DNA from: Paludibacter sp.
Lineage (GTDB): Bacteria > Bacteroidota > Bacteroidia > Bacteroidales > Paludibacteraceae
NCBI GenBank assembly: GCA_031292575.1
Contig: JARLGX010000002.1
Span: 95,036-159,035 of the forward strand
Direction: 5' to 3'
Length of the DNA: 64,000 nucleotides
Each line of letters opens with the position of its first letter. The first letter of the stretch is position 1. The translations under genes were made by a program, and so were the position numbers. Positions 24,984 to 33,635 of this stretch are shown here, piece by piece. A model generated the notes under the pieces. It saw only the letters and a list, made by a program, of their open reading frames with translations. It had not been told where the DNA came from and did not search any database.

Positions 24984-26531
24984 ATGCCATCAACTGAACT
25001 AAAACAAGGACATCCGAAAGGACTTTACTTTGTATTTGCAACCGGGATGTCTGAGCGTTTCAGCTATTACGGAATGCGAGCACTTTTCACGCTTTACCTC
25101 ATCAAAGCTCTGGTGATGGACAAAGAATTAGCATCTACCATTTACGGCAATTACACAGGGTTGGTTTATCTGACTCCGTTAATTGGTGGTTATGTTGCCG
25201 ATCGTTATTGGGGTATGCGTCGTTCAATTTTTTGGGGTGCTGTGATGATGGTTTTAGGTCAGCTATTTATGTTTACTAGTGCTTTAAATTATCATAATGC
25301 AGATTTTGCAAGGTATATGATGTACGGAGGTCTGGCTCTGTTAATTTTTGGGAACGGATTCTTCAAGCCTAATATTACAACCATTGTTGGTCAGCTATAC
25401 GAACCCGGCGATAAACGTCTTGACTCTGCATTTACCATTTTTTATATGGGAATAAATGTTGGTGCATTTATCGCTCCTTTACTTTGTGGTTTTGTTGGAG
25501 ATACAGGCAATCCGGCAGATTTTAAATGGGGATTTTTAGCTGCAGCAGTAGGAATGATGTTTAGTTTGATACTATTTATTGGCTGGAAAAATAAATTTTT
25601 GGTTGGACCAAAAGGCGAACAATTGGGAATTATTGCAGCAGGAAAGGTGGAAGCTCATAAATCTGAAAAAGAAGCTGCACCTGAAAAAAGTACGAATCAG
25701 AACATGATGACTTTTCTGCTTTGGGGAATTGGAGCATTAGTTTTATACTGTGTATTCCGTTTTGCGCTGAATTTTGATTTAATAGGTGCCGCCATTTTTG
25801 CATTGTGTATTATCATTCCAGCTTATGTTATTACCGATAGTTCGCTTACTAAAATAGAAAGGCAACGCATTTGGGTGATTTATATAATTGCCTTTTTTGT
25901 TATATTTTTCTGGTCAGCATTCGAACAGGCAGGTGCATCCCTGACATTCTTTGCTGATGAACAGACTAACCGCCATATTTTTGGGTGGGTTATGCCTGCC
26001 AGTTATTTCCAATCGTTTAATCCGGTTTTTGTTGTACTATTTGCACCGGTGCTCTCCATGTTGTGGACTAAGCTAGGACAAAAGAATTTGGAGCCGGCCT
26101 CGCCTATCAAACAGTCAATGGGCTTATTCTTGCTCGCTTTGGGATATTTAGTGATTGCTTTGGGAGTAAAAGATGTGGCTCCAGGCGTGAAAGTAAGCAT
26201 TCTTTGGTTGACAAGTTTATATTTCATTCACAGTATGGGCGAATTAATGCTTTCGCCTATCGGGTTATCCATGGTAAATAAGCTGGCACCCATGCGCTTT
26301 GCATCCTTGTTGATGGGTGTTTGGTATATGTCTAATGCGGCTGCCAATAAGTTTGCTGGGATGCTTAGCGGGCTTTATCCTGAAGTTGGTAAAACAAAAG
26401 CCATTCTGGGATACCATATCACAACGCTATATGATTTCTTTATGCTTTTCGTGATTATGTCCGGGGTTGCAGCCATCATTCTTTTTGGACTTTCCAAATG
26501 GTTACAAAAATTGATGCATGGTGTGAAATAA
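24984..26531 (+). CDS. POT-family proton-dependent oligopeptide transporter
   Basis: A 515-residue major-facilitator protein. The PTR2 signature MSERFSYYGMRALFTLYL is at residues about 18-35. Further family motifs are GGYVADRYWGMRRS, FYMGINVGAFIAPLLCG and FFWSAFEQAGASLTFFAD. About 14 membrane helices are expected. It imports di- and tripeptides with protons across the inner membrane. The upstream leader contains an attenuator-like hairpin. A perfect bidirectional terminator follows. Confidence 0.94.
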   Translation: MPSTELKQGHPKGLYFVFATGMSERFSYYGMRALFTLYLIKALVMDKELASTIYGNYTGLVYLTPLIGGYVADRYWGMRRSIFWGAVMMVLGQLFMFTSALNYHNADFARYMMYGGLALLIFGNGFFKPNITTIVGQLYEPGDKRLDSAFTIFYMGINVGAFIAPLLCGFVGDTGNPADFKWGFLAAAVGMMFSLILFIGWKNKFLVGPKGEQLGIIAAGKVEAHKSEKEAAPEKSTNQNMMTFLLWGIGALVLYCVFRFALNFDLIGAAIFALCIIIPAYVITDSSLTKIERQRIWVIYIIAFFVIFFWSAFEQAGASLTFFADEQTNRHIFGWVMPASYFQSFNPVFVVLFAPVLSMLWTKLGQKNLEPASPIKQSMGLFLLALGYLVIALGVKDVAPGVKVSILWLTSLYFIHSMGELMLSPIGLSMVNKLAPMRFASLLMGVWYMSNAAANKFAGMLSGLYPEVGKTKAILGYHITTLYDFFMLFVIMSGVAAIILFGLSKWLQKLMHGVK

Positions 26532-26548
26532 TTTTTTTAGTTTATAAT

Positions 26549-26588
26549 AAAAAATCCTTTGCACAAATTTGTGCAAAGGATTTTTTTA
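26549..26588. terminator. Bidirectional terminator between converging genes
   Basis: AATCCTTTGCACAAA and its exact reverse complement TTTGTGCAAAGGATT form a 15-bp stem with A and T runs on its two sides. It serves the transporter gene (+) and the phosphoesterase gene (-), whose stop codon lies in the T run. Confidence 0.92.
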
Positions 26589-27092
26589 CTTTTCAATTTC
26601 TTTTGGATTCAATTCAATCACTTCCAAATTTTGAATTTTATCTCCATCAATTTCAAGACGAATCAATGTTTGAACTTTGTGAAAACCATATTTACCAGAT
26701 GCTCCAGGATTGATATGCAATAAATCGAGTGGTTTATCGTATTTTACTTTCAGTATATGTGAATGACCGCAAACAAAGAGTTTGGGTGGCTGTTGAAAAA
26801 TTGCAGGACGAACCAACGGATCGTATTTTCCGGGATAACCGCCAATGTGAGTAAGCCATACTTTTACGTCTTCGCATAAAAATCGGTTATGTTGAGGAAA
26901 AAGTGAACGTATTTCGTATCCGTCAATATTCCCCCAAACTCCGCGTAGAGGTTTGAATGCTTGCAGTCGATTGACAACTTCTAACGAACCCCAATCGCCA
27001 CAGTGCCAGATTTCATCGCAAGCTGCAAAATGCTCCAAAATTCGGTCATCAAGCATTCCGTGGGTGTCTGAAAGGATTCCGATACGTGTCAT
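26586..27092 (-). CDS. YfcE/MJ0936-family metallophosphoesterase
   Basis: A 168-residue calcineurin-like phosphodiesterase. The metal-binding motifs appear in order: ILSDTHG (about 6-12), HCGDWG (about 30-35), GNIDGYE (about 54-60) and CGHSHILK (about 108-115). These proteins hydrolyse phosphodiesters; the natural substrate in this family is uncertain. It stands alone, converging on the peptide transporter. Confidence 0.9.
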   Translation of the reverse strand: MTRIGILSDTHGMLDDRILEHFAACDEIWHCGDWGSLEVVNRLQAFKPLRGVWGNIDGYEIRSLFPQHNRFLCEDVKVWLTHIGGYPGKYDPLVRPAIFQQPPKLFVCGHSHILKVKYDKPLDLLHINPGASGKYGFHKVQTLIRLEIDGDKIQNLEVIELNPKEIEK

Positions 27093-27214
27093 TTAATTCG
27101 CTATTTAATGTTCATATTCATTGCAAAAGTAATAAAATTCAACAATTAAAGTGCAGAAAAATTGGGTCAGAATTCAAGGAAGTGCTTATTTTGCGCAGGT
27201 TTATATTTTAACAT

Positions 27215-27245
27215 TTTGTTTGTAAATTGAATTTCGCTACTTTTG
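27215..27245 (+). promoter_or_regulatory. Consensus promoter of the M23-dxr-rseP unit
   Basis: TTTG (27215-27218), a 19-nt spacer and TACTTTTG (27238-27245) match the Bacteroidota promoter consensus. They end 30 nt before the ATG at 27276. Confidence 0.7.
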
Positions 27246-27275
27246 TAACCTTTTCGGCTCTACAGAAAAATTTCA

Positions 27276-28142
27276 ATGAGGACTAAAACGAATAAACTCA
27301 AACCTTTTATTCAGAAAATACGATTCAAATATCGGGTTTCCATTCTGAATGAAAATACGCTGGAAGAATCGTGGCACGTTCGGTTGTCCCGTTTCAGCGT
27401 TTTCATGTTAGGGTCTACCTTAATTTTATTTACCTTTGTTATTCTTACTATTCTGATTTTCACCACGCCAATAAGCCGGTATTTACCTGGTTATGGAGAT
27501 TCAGGGAATCGTTCAAGTATAATTCAGGAATCTATGCGAACAGATTCGTTGGTTCAGCAAGTTAATTTACAAGAAGGTTATGTTGATATTATTAAAGGTA
27601 TTATTACGGGAAAAATGAGCCCTGATTCGATTGCATCTTTAGACTCTATTGCGCTGAGGAAAAGGGCAAAAGTTTTAATGCAAAAATCAGAAAGAGAAAA
27701 AAAATTTGATGAAAAGTTTGAACAAGATGAAAAGTATAATTTGACTAGTATTGATACAAAACCAACAGAGAATACATATGTTTTCTTTCGCCCAACCCGG
27801 GGTGTAATCTCATCTTCTTTTGACTTGTCGGAGCATCAATTTGGCATTAATATGATAACATCGCCTAACGAAAGTGTGGTTAGTGTTTTGGATGGAACGG
27901 TTATTTACGCAGCCTTTACATTCGATTTTGGTTGGGTTATCGAGGTTCAGCACGAGAGCAATTATTTGTCGATTTATAAAAACAACACAAAATTGATGAA
28001 AGATGTAGGTGACAAAGTGAAAGCTGGCGAATGTATTGCTATTACAGGCGATGCTTCAGGTAAAAAAAATGGGTCACAGTTTTATTTCGAGTTGTGGAAA
28101 GAAGGAAGACCTATTAACCCTGAGGATGTTATTATTTTTTAA
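27276..28142 (+). CDS. Degenerate M23/LytM-domain membrane protein
   Basis: A 288-residue protein with one N-terminal membrane helix (about 43-66), a helical linker rich in Lys/Glu, and a C-terminal M23/LytM fold (from about 178). In active M23 enzymes the zinc ligands are HxxxD and HxH. Here the first motif reads EHQFGINMITSP (Asp replaced by Asn), and the last reads SQFYFELW in place of HLHFEL. The metal site is therefore broken. It is more likely a regulator of cell-wall hydrolases, as for EnvC/NlpD-type factors, than an enzyme. It leads the dxr operon with 9 nt between the genes. Confidence 0.85.
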   Translation: MRTKTNKLKPFIQKIRFKYRVSILNENTLEESWHVRLSRFSVFMLGSTLILFTFVILTILIFTTPISRYLPGYGDSGNRSSIIQESMRTDSLVQQVNLQEGYVDIIKGIITGKMSPDSIASLDSIALRKRAKVLMQKSEREKKFDEKFEQDEKYNLTSIDTKPTENTYVFFRPTRGVISSSFDLSEHQFGINMITSPNESVVSVLDGTVIYAAFTFDFGWVIEVQHESNYLSIYKNNTKLMKDVGDKVKAGECIAITGDASGKKNGSQFYFELWKEGRPINPEDVIIF

Positions 28143-28151
28143 AAAGACACA

Positions 28152-29327
28152 ATGGAAAATTTCATAAACGAAAATAAAAAAAAACAAATAGCAATTTTAG
28201 GTTCAACTGGTTCTATTGGAACACAGGCTTTGGAGGTTATTGCGGAGAATAATTCAATATTTGAAATCTACGCACTTACTGCCAATAACAATGTTAACTT
28301 ACTAATTGAACAAGCCCGGAAATTCAAACCCGAGATGGTGGCAATAGGCAATGAAGATCATTATCAGATGTTGAAAAGTGCCTTGTCCGATTTGCCAATA
28401 AAAGTTTTTGCAGGAATTGAATCGATTGCACAAGTTGCTGAAATGCAACCAATTGATTTGGTCCTCACAGCCATGGTTGGATATTCGGGATTGAAGCCAA
28501 CAATTAATGCAATTAAAGCTGGGAAAAAAATTGCCCTTGCCAACAAAGAAACTTTGGTTGTTGCTGGTGAGTTAATTTGCGATTTAGCTGCAAACTATAA
28601 TGCACCAATAATTCCTGTTGATTCGGAACATTCTGCCATCTTTCAATGCCTTGCCGGCGAAGGAAATAATCCGATAGAAAAGCTTATTTTAACTGCTTCG
28701 GGAGGTCCATTCAGGACTAAATCGATACAAGAATTGGAAAATGTAACTAGTGCTCAAGCGCTCAAGCATCCAAATTGGGATATGGGAGCAAAAATTACTA
28801 TAGATTCCGCGAGCATGATGAACAAAGGCTTCGAAATAATTGAAGCAAAATGGCTCTTTGGCGTAACACCTGATCAAATTCAGGTTGTGGTTCATCCTCA
28901 ATCGATTATTCATTCCATGGTTCAGTTTGCAGATGGTTCAATCAAAGCTCAACTGGGTCTGCCCGATATGAAATTACCAATACAATATGCTCTTACATAC
29001 CCTGAAAGATTAAAAACAAATTTTCCTAGATTCGATTTTAGCGTCTGCTCACAATTCACATTTGAAGAGCCCGATTTAGAACGATTCAGAAATTTAGAAT
29101 TGGCCTATTACGCCATGGATAAAGGTGGAAATATGCCTTGCATACTCAATGCCGCCAATGAAATTGTAGTGTCGGAATTTCTAAAAGATAAAATAGGATT
29201 TTTACAAATGAGCGAAATTATTGAAAATGTGATGGCAAAAGCAGATTACATTGCCAAACCAACATATGATGATTATGTAAAAACGGATGCGTTGGTACGA
29301 ATACTTACCAAAGAGTTGATTAAGTAG
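28152..29327 (+). CDS. dxr: 1-deoxy-D-xylulose 5-phosphate reductoisomerase
   Basis: A 391-residue enzyme of the MEP isoprenoid pathway that converts DXP to MEP with NADPH. The NADPH site is AILGSTGSIGTQALEVI (about 14-30). Catalytic-loop and metal motifs are VDSEHSAIFQCLAGE, TASGGPFR, HPNWDMGAKITIDSASMMNK and HPQSIIHSMVQF. It lies 9 nt after the degenerate M23 gene and 13 nt before an adenine methylase gene. Confidence 0.96.
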   Translation: MENFINENKKKQIAILGSTGSIGTQALEVIAENNSIFEIYALTANNNVNLLIEQARKFKPEMVAIGNEDHYQMLKSALSDLPIKVFAGIESIAQVAEMQPIDLVLTAMVGYSGLKPTINAIKAGKKIALANKETLVVAGELICDLAANYNAPIIPVDSEHSAIFQCLAGEGNNPIEKLILTASGGPFRTKSIQELENVTSAQALKHPNWDMGAKITIDSASMMNKGFEIIEAKWLFGVTPDQIQVVVHPQSIIHSMVQFADGSIKAQLGLPDMKLPIQYALTYPERLKTNFPRFDFSVCSQFTFEEPDLERFRNLELAYYAMDKGGNMPCILNAANEIVVSEFLKDKIGFLQMSEIIENVMAKADYIAKPTYDDYVKTDALVRILTKELIK

Positions 29328-29340
29328 ATATAGCAAAAGC

Positions 29341-30414
29341 ATGGAAATTCCTAAAACCGAAGGCATAAAATACGCCGGTTCAAAGTTAAAACTTTTACCG
29401 TATATTTTTGAAATGGTAAATGGTTTGAACAATGTAGAAACAGTTTTGGATGGATTTAGCGGATCTACCCGAGTTTCACAAGCTTTTGCAAAATTGGGAT
29501 ATTCAACTACTTCGAATGATATTTCAGCTTGGTCGGAGGTATTTGCAACATGTTATCTTATCTCCGGTAAATCTGATGTTTACTATCAGGAATTAATTGA
29601 TTATCTAAATAATTTACAAGGAGTTAATGGTTGGTTTACTGAAAATTACGGCGGTGCAGAAAACGAAGTAAAAAAACCATTCCAAATAAAAAATACCCGT
29701 AAACTGGATGCTATTCGCGATGAAATTGAACGAATGCATCTATCATGGGAAGATAAATGCGTATTGCTAACCAGTTTAATATATGCATTGGATAAGGTTG
29801 ATAACACACTTGGACATTATGTGGCTTACCTGTCTGATTGGTCGGCCCGATCTTTTAATAATTTAAAGCTCAAACTACCTAGCCGTAGCAAGTTGCTGGG
29901 TAAAAACGAAGTAATACGGGATGACATTTTTAAAACTGTAGCAAAGAATCGGTACGATTTGGTCTATTTTGATCCACCATATGGTTCAAATAACGAAAAG
30001 ATGCCGCCAAGTAGGGTACGATATGCAGCTTATTATCATTTGTGGACAACCATTATTCAAGACGATAAACCAACGCTTTTTGGTAAAGCAAACAGAAGGG
30101 AAGATTCGAGAGACTTAGTTTCAAGTTCTGTTTTTGAGGAGTTTAGAAAAAATGATAGTGGTGAATTCTTAGCTATGGAAGCATTAAGAACATTAATAAA
30201 TAAAACAAATGCTCACTATTTACTGTTATCGTATAGCTCTGGAGGAAGAGCAACAAAACAACAATTATTAGATATAATCTCAGATTCGTGCAAGCTAATT
30301 GATATAAAACTAATAGATTATAAAAAGAATGTAATGAGCAATATGTGTTCAACCAATGAATGGTTAAAAAAAGAAGAAAAACATCATGAGTACCTTTTTT
30401 TAATGGAAAAATAA
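29341..30414 (+). CDS. Orphan D12-class DNA adenine methyltransferase
   Basis: A 357-residue DNA N6-adenine methyltransferase. The SAM-binding motif is split as KYAGSKLKLLPYI and VLDGFSGSTRVSQAF (about 38-52). The catalytic motif is YFDPPYGSN (about 216-224). No restriction endonuclease gene lies beside it. It begins 13 nt after dxr and ends 78 nt before rseP, two genes that are often neighbours in Bacteroidota. This looks like an insertion of an orphan methylase into a housekeeping operon. Confidence 0.88.
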   Translation: MEIPKTEGIKYAGSKLKLLPYIFEMVNGLNNVETVLDGFSGSTRVSQAFAKLGYSTTSNDISAWSEVFATCYLISGKSDVYYQELIDYLNNLQGVNGWFTENYGGAENEVKKPFQIKNTRKLDAIRDEIERMHLSWEDKCVLLTSLIYALDKVDNTLGHYVAYLSDWSARSFNNLKLKLPSRSKLLGKNEVIRDDIFKTVAKNRYDLVYFDPPYGSNNEKMPPSRVRYAAYYHLWTTIIQDDKPTLFGKANRREDSRDLVSSSVFEEFRKNDSGEFLAMEALRTLINKTNAHYLLLSYSSGGRATKQQLLDIISDSCKLIDIKLIDYKKNVMSNMCSTNEWLKKEEKHHEYLFLMEK

Positions 30415-30492
30415 AATTCAGAAGATCGTAAATTTAACAATTAAGCAATATACAACTAAAATATTCTCACTGAAAATCAACTATATTTATAT

Positions 30493-31980
30493 ATGGAATC
30501 TTTTATAATCAGAGCTTTACAGCTCATTCTCAGTCTTTCAATTTTGGTAGTTTTACATGAATTCGGACATTTTGCATTTGCGAGATTGTTTAAAGTTCGT
30601 GTTGAGAAATTCTATATGTTCTTCAATCCAAATTTTTCATTAATCCGTGCTAAAAAGATTAACGGAAAATGGAGTTTTGCATTTTTTTCGAAAAATATTC
30701 CTGCCAATGAACGTCCAAAATTGGATGGAGATGGAGATGTTATGCATGATTCTAAAGGAAAAGCTATCATGGAACAAATTCCAGAACTTGAACTTCCGGA
30801 AGGTGATTGGCGAAAATATCCCGACAATACCGAATGGGGAATTGGCTGGTTACCGCTTGGTGGTTATTGCAAAATATCGGGTATGGTGGACGAATCGATG
30901 GATGTTACTCAATTGAGTCGAGAACCACAGCCATGGGAATATCGCTCACGATCCGTATGGCAACGTTTACCAATTATTATTGGTGGAGTGTTGGTAAATT
31001 TCATTCTGGCAATGGTTATTTATTCGGCTGTTCTATTCACTTGGGGTAAAGAGTATTTACCCCTGAAAAATGCAAAATACGGACTTCAGTATTCGCAAAT
31101 TATGCTAAATAACGGGTTCAAAAACGGTGATAAAATTTTAAAAATTGATGGTCAACCAGTAGAACAAAGTTCAGATATATTTGAAAAACTGATGATTGAA
31201 GGGAAGCAAACTGTCACTATTTCGAGAGACAGTCAATTGATTGACTTAAAGTTACCCGAAAATTTTTCACAATCAATTTTAGCAGCTGGCGAAAGTGATT
31301 TTTTTTCTGTGCGCTTTCCATTTGTAGTGGGTGAAGTAGCACCAGGATCGCCCGCAAGCAAAGCAAAATTGCAAGCAGGCGACAGCATTATTGGAATAAA
31401 TGGTAAACAGTTATATGCTTTCCAGGATATTCAAGCTGAATTGGAAGCAAATAAAAACACTAAAATCCAGCTTAGCTATATTCGTAAAGGGCAAATTACG
31501 AAATCCGAAATACAACTAAAAGATGATGGAAAACTGGGCGTTATCACTATTTCTCCATACAAATTTATGGCTACAAAAAAAATTGAATATGGATTTTTCG
31601 CCTCTGTTCCAGCAGGGATAAAACTTGGATGGGATAAATTGACAAGTTACGTAAAAACATTCAAAATAGTCTTTACTAAAGAAGGTTCGAAACAACTTGG
31701 AGGATTTGGTGCTATCGGAAAAATGTTTCCGCCAACTTGGGATTGGCAAATCTTTTGGCAAATGACAGCCTTGCTTTCTGTGATTTTGGCATTTATGAAT
31801 TTCCTTCCTATTCCGGCATTAGACGGCGGTTACGTGTTATTTTTGATTTATGAAATGATAACACGTCGTAAACCAAATGAGAAGTTCCTTGAATATGCGC
31901 AAACTGCAGGCATGATGTTACTCTTTGCATTGCTTATTTATGCCAATGGAAATGATATTTTCAAAGCCATATTTAAATAA
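30493..31980 (+). CDS. rseP: RIP metalloprotease RseP (site-2 protease)
   Basis: A 495-residue intramembrane zinc protease that cleaves membrane-anchored regulators such as anti-sigma factors. HEFGH lies at residues 22-26 in the first membrane helix. Two PDZ-type domains lie in the middle (NNGFKNGDKILKIDGQPV; APGSPASKAKLQAGDSIIGI). The C-terminal NFLPIPALDGGYVLF motif holds the third zinc ligand. It is on the same strand as dxr, separated by the methylase gene. Confidence 0.95.
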   Translation: MESFIIRALQLILSLSILVVLHEFGHFAFARLFKVRVEKFYMFFNPNFSLIRAKKINGKWSFAFFSKNIPANERPKLDGDGDVMHDSKGKAIMEQIPELELPEGDWRKYPDNTEWGIGWLPLGGYCKISGMVDESMDVTQLSREPQPWEYRSRSVWQRLPIIIGGVLVNFILAMVIYSAVLFTWGKEYLPLKNAKYGLQYSQIMLNNGFKNGDKILKIDGQPVEQSSDIFEKLMIEGKQTVTISRDSQLIDLKLPENFSQSILAAGESDFFSVRFPFVVGEVAPGSPASKAKLQAGDSIIGINGKQLYAFQDIQAELEANKNTKIQLSYIRKGQITKSEIQLKDDGKLGVITISPYKFMATKKIEYGFFASVPAGIKLGWDKLTSYVKTFKIVFTKEGSKQLGGFGAIGKMFPPTWDWQIFWQMTALLSVILAFMNFLPIPALDGGYVLFLIYEMITRRKPNEKFLEYAQTAGMMLLFALLIYANGNDIFKAIFK

Positions 31981-32048
31981 AAAAAATAATGTTTAGCTAT
32001 CTAAATTGTAAATAATTGATTTTCAAATTAATTAATCGGTTAACTAAT

Positions 32049-32405
32049 ATGAAACCAATTGCTATTTGCTATCCTAAATGTGGCACGTGCCAAAAAGCCG
32101 AAAAATGGATGAAATCCAACGGTATTGAATACATATACCGTCCAATTAAGGAAGAAAATCCATCAAAAGATGAATTGAAATTATGGATTGCAAAAAGTAG
32201 ACTCCCCATTTCCAAGTTTTTCAACACAAGTGGACTACTATATAAAGAACAGAATATGAAAGATAAAGTGAAAATTCTTTCAGATGATGAATTGATTGAT
32301 ATTTTGGCTTCGAATGGATTGATGGTAAAACGTCCAATTTTATTAAAAGGCGAAGATGTTTTAGTGGGATTTAATGAAGATGAATGGAAAAAAATTTTTA
32401 AATAA
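32049..32405 (+). CDS. ArsC/Spx/YffB-family thioredoxin-fold protein
   Basis: A 118-residue protein with the redox motif YPKCGTCQKAEKWM (about residues 7-20) and the arsenate-reductase family core (RPIKEENPSKDELKLW, FNTSGLLYKE, KRPILLKGEDVLVGFNEDEW). ATG 32049 is preferred over the in-frame start at 32016. The family includes ArsC-type arsenate reductases and Spx/YffB proteins, and the substrate cannot be fixed here. No arsenic-resistance genes are nearby. Confidence 0.85.
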   Translation: MKPIAICYPKCGTCQKAEKWMKSNGIEYIYRPIKEENPSKDELKLWIAKSRLPISKFFNTSGLLYKEQNMKDKVKILSDDELIDILASNGLMVKRPILLKGEDVLVGFNEDEWKKIFK

Positions 32406-32421
32406 CTTCCTATTTTTACAA

Positions 32422-33441
32422 TTAGTTGCTCGTACAATTTCTGCATATTTCAAATTGCTTCCGGTTTTGGAGAATCTTTGCTCTGAAACCGGAAGCTTTG
32501 TTTCCAGACCAACATGCTGAAAAATAATTTTCCAAAATGTTCCCAAAAGAGTGTTCTGATGTTTTATCAAAGCAGCAAGGCAAAACTTCACCGTGTACAT
32601 TTACCACTGCCCCACTCCACAACCTCCAGCAACGATTTGGTTGACTGCTTTTTATCCTGTATTTTCCACTATTATCTTTTTTGTAGCGAGAATATTTTTT
32701 ACGTGTTGGCATAAGCGGATTTCCATGTTTAAAGTCGTTAAGTTGAGCAGTTTTAAAAGTGAGTCGGTCTACTCCAAGTTGTTTAGCCAATCTTTTCATT
32801 TCTTCCAATTGATGTTCATTGGTTTTGAGAACTAAGAATTGAATTTCCACCATTGGAGTTGATGATTTCAACTCAGTTCTCCAGTATAGAACTTTTTTTA
32901 TGCCCTCTAATGATTTTTCAAGGCTTCCTCCAACCCGATAAGTTTCATAAACTTCTTGAGTGCTGCCATCAAGTGAAACAATGAGTTTATCAAGTCCCGA
33001 AAGTATTAAACGCTTTGCATTATCGTCGGTCAAGAACTGACCATTTGTAGATGTAGAAGTATATATTTTTGCATCATGACCATATTTAATCAAATCAAAA
33101 ATTTGACTATTTATAAATGGCTCACCTTGAAAATACAATATAATATGCTGAAGTGTTGGTTTTAATTCATCTATTAATTTCTGGTACAAAACAAAATCAA
33201 ACATTTTTCTTTCAGACTGGTTAATTTCCCGAGTTCCAACAGGGCATTCCGGGCAATGTAAATTACAAAAGTTCGTAACTTCCACAGAAATAAATGCTGG
33301 AAAGATATTTTTATGTTTAACCAATCCTGAAAATGAGAGGTAATAAGAAATAATTAGCCTGAACCAATTCATTACTTTATTGTTAGATAAATAATTTGTA
33401 ATGGTAATTAAACGTTGAATTTTAAAATAAAGTAGCCTCAT
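32422..33441 (-). CDS. Radical SAM/SPASM-domain protein
   Basis: A 339-residue protein with the radical SAM cluster motif CNLHCPECPVG (about residue 59). A C-terminal SPASM-like region has Cys at CWRLWSGAVVNVHGEVLPCCF and a final CRNC. Two extra iron-sulphur clusters are therefore plausible, and the substrate is unknown. The start may be 33441 or the internal ATG at about 33372; the longer form is kept because nothing excludes it. It converges on the ArsC-like gene, with a 16-nt gap between stop codons. Confidence 0.83.
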   Translation of the reverse strand: MRLLYFKIQRLITITNYLSNNKVMNWFRLIISYYLSFSGLVKHKNIFPAFISVEVTNFCNLHCPECPVGTREINQSERKMFDFVLYQKLIDELKPTLQHIILYFQGEPFINSQIFDLIKYGHDAKIYTSTSTNGQFLTDDNAKRLILSGLDKLIVSLDGSTQEVYETYRVGGSLEKSLEGIKKVLYWRTELKSSTPMVEIQFLVLKTNEHQLEEMKRLAKQLGVDRLTFKTAQLNDFKHGNPLMPTRKKYSRYKKDNSGKYRIKSSQPNRCWRLWSGAVVNVHGEVLPCCFDKTSEHSFGNILENYFSACWSGNKASGFRAKILQNRKQFEICRNCTSN

Positions 33442-33572
33442 TACTATTCGAATTAATTAAAAAAAGGTAGAATAACTTATTGTCGAATTAATAAAGTAGT
33501 TTTTTTAATACTTCATTAACAAAAAATGTGAAAATTCAGTTGCAAAGTAAGCTAAAATTCACTGAAAGATTG

Positions 33573-33580
33573 TATATTTG
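33573..33580 (+). promoter_or_regulatory. -7 element for the TPR lipoprotein gene
   Basis: TATATTTG fits TAnnTTTG and ends 55 nt before the ATG at 33636. Confidence 0.45.
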
Positions 33581-33635
33581 TCGCCAGAATAATCATACTC
33601 AAAAAATAAATAATTTATAATTAAAACACAACGTT

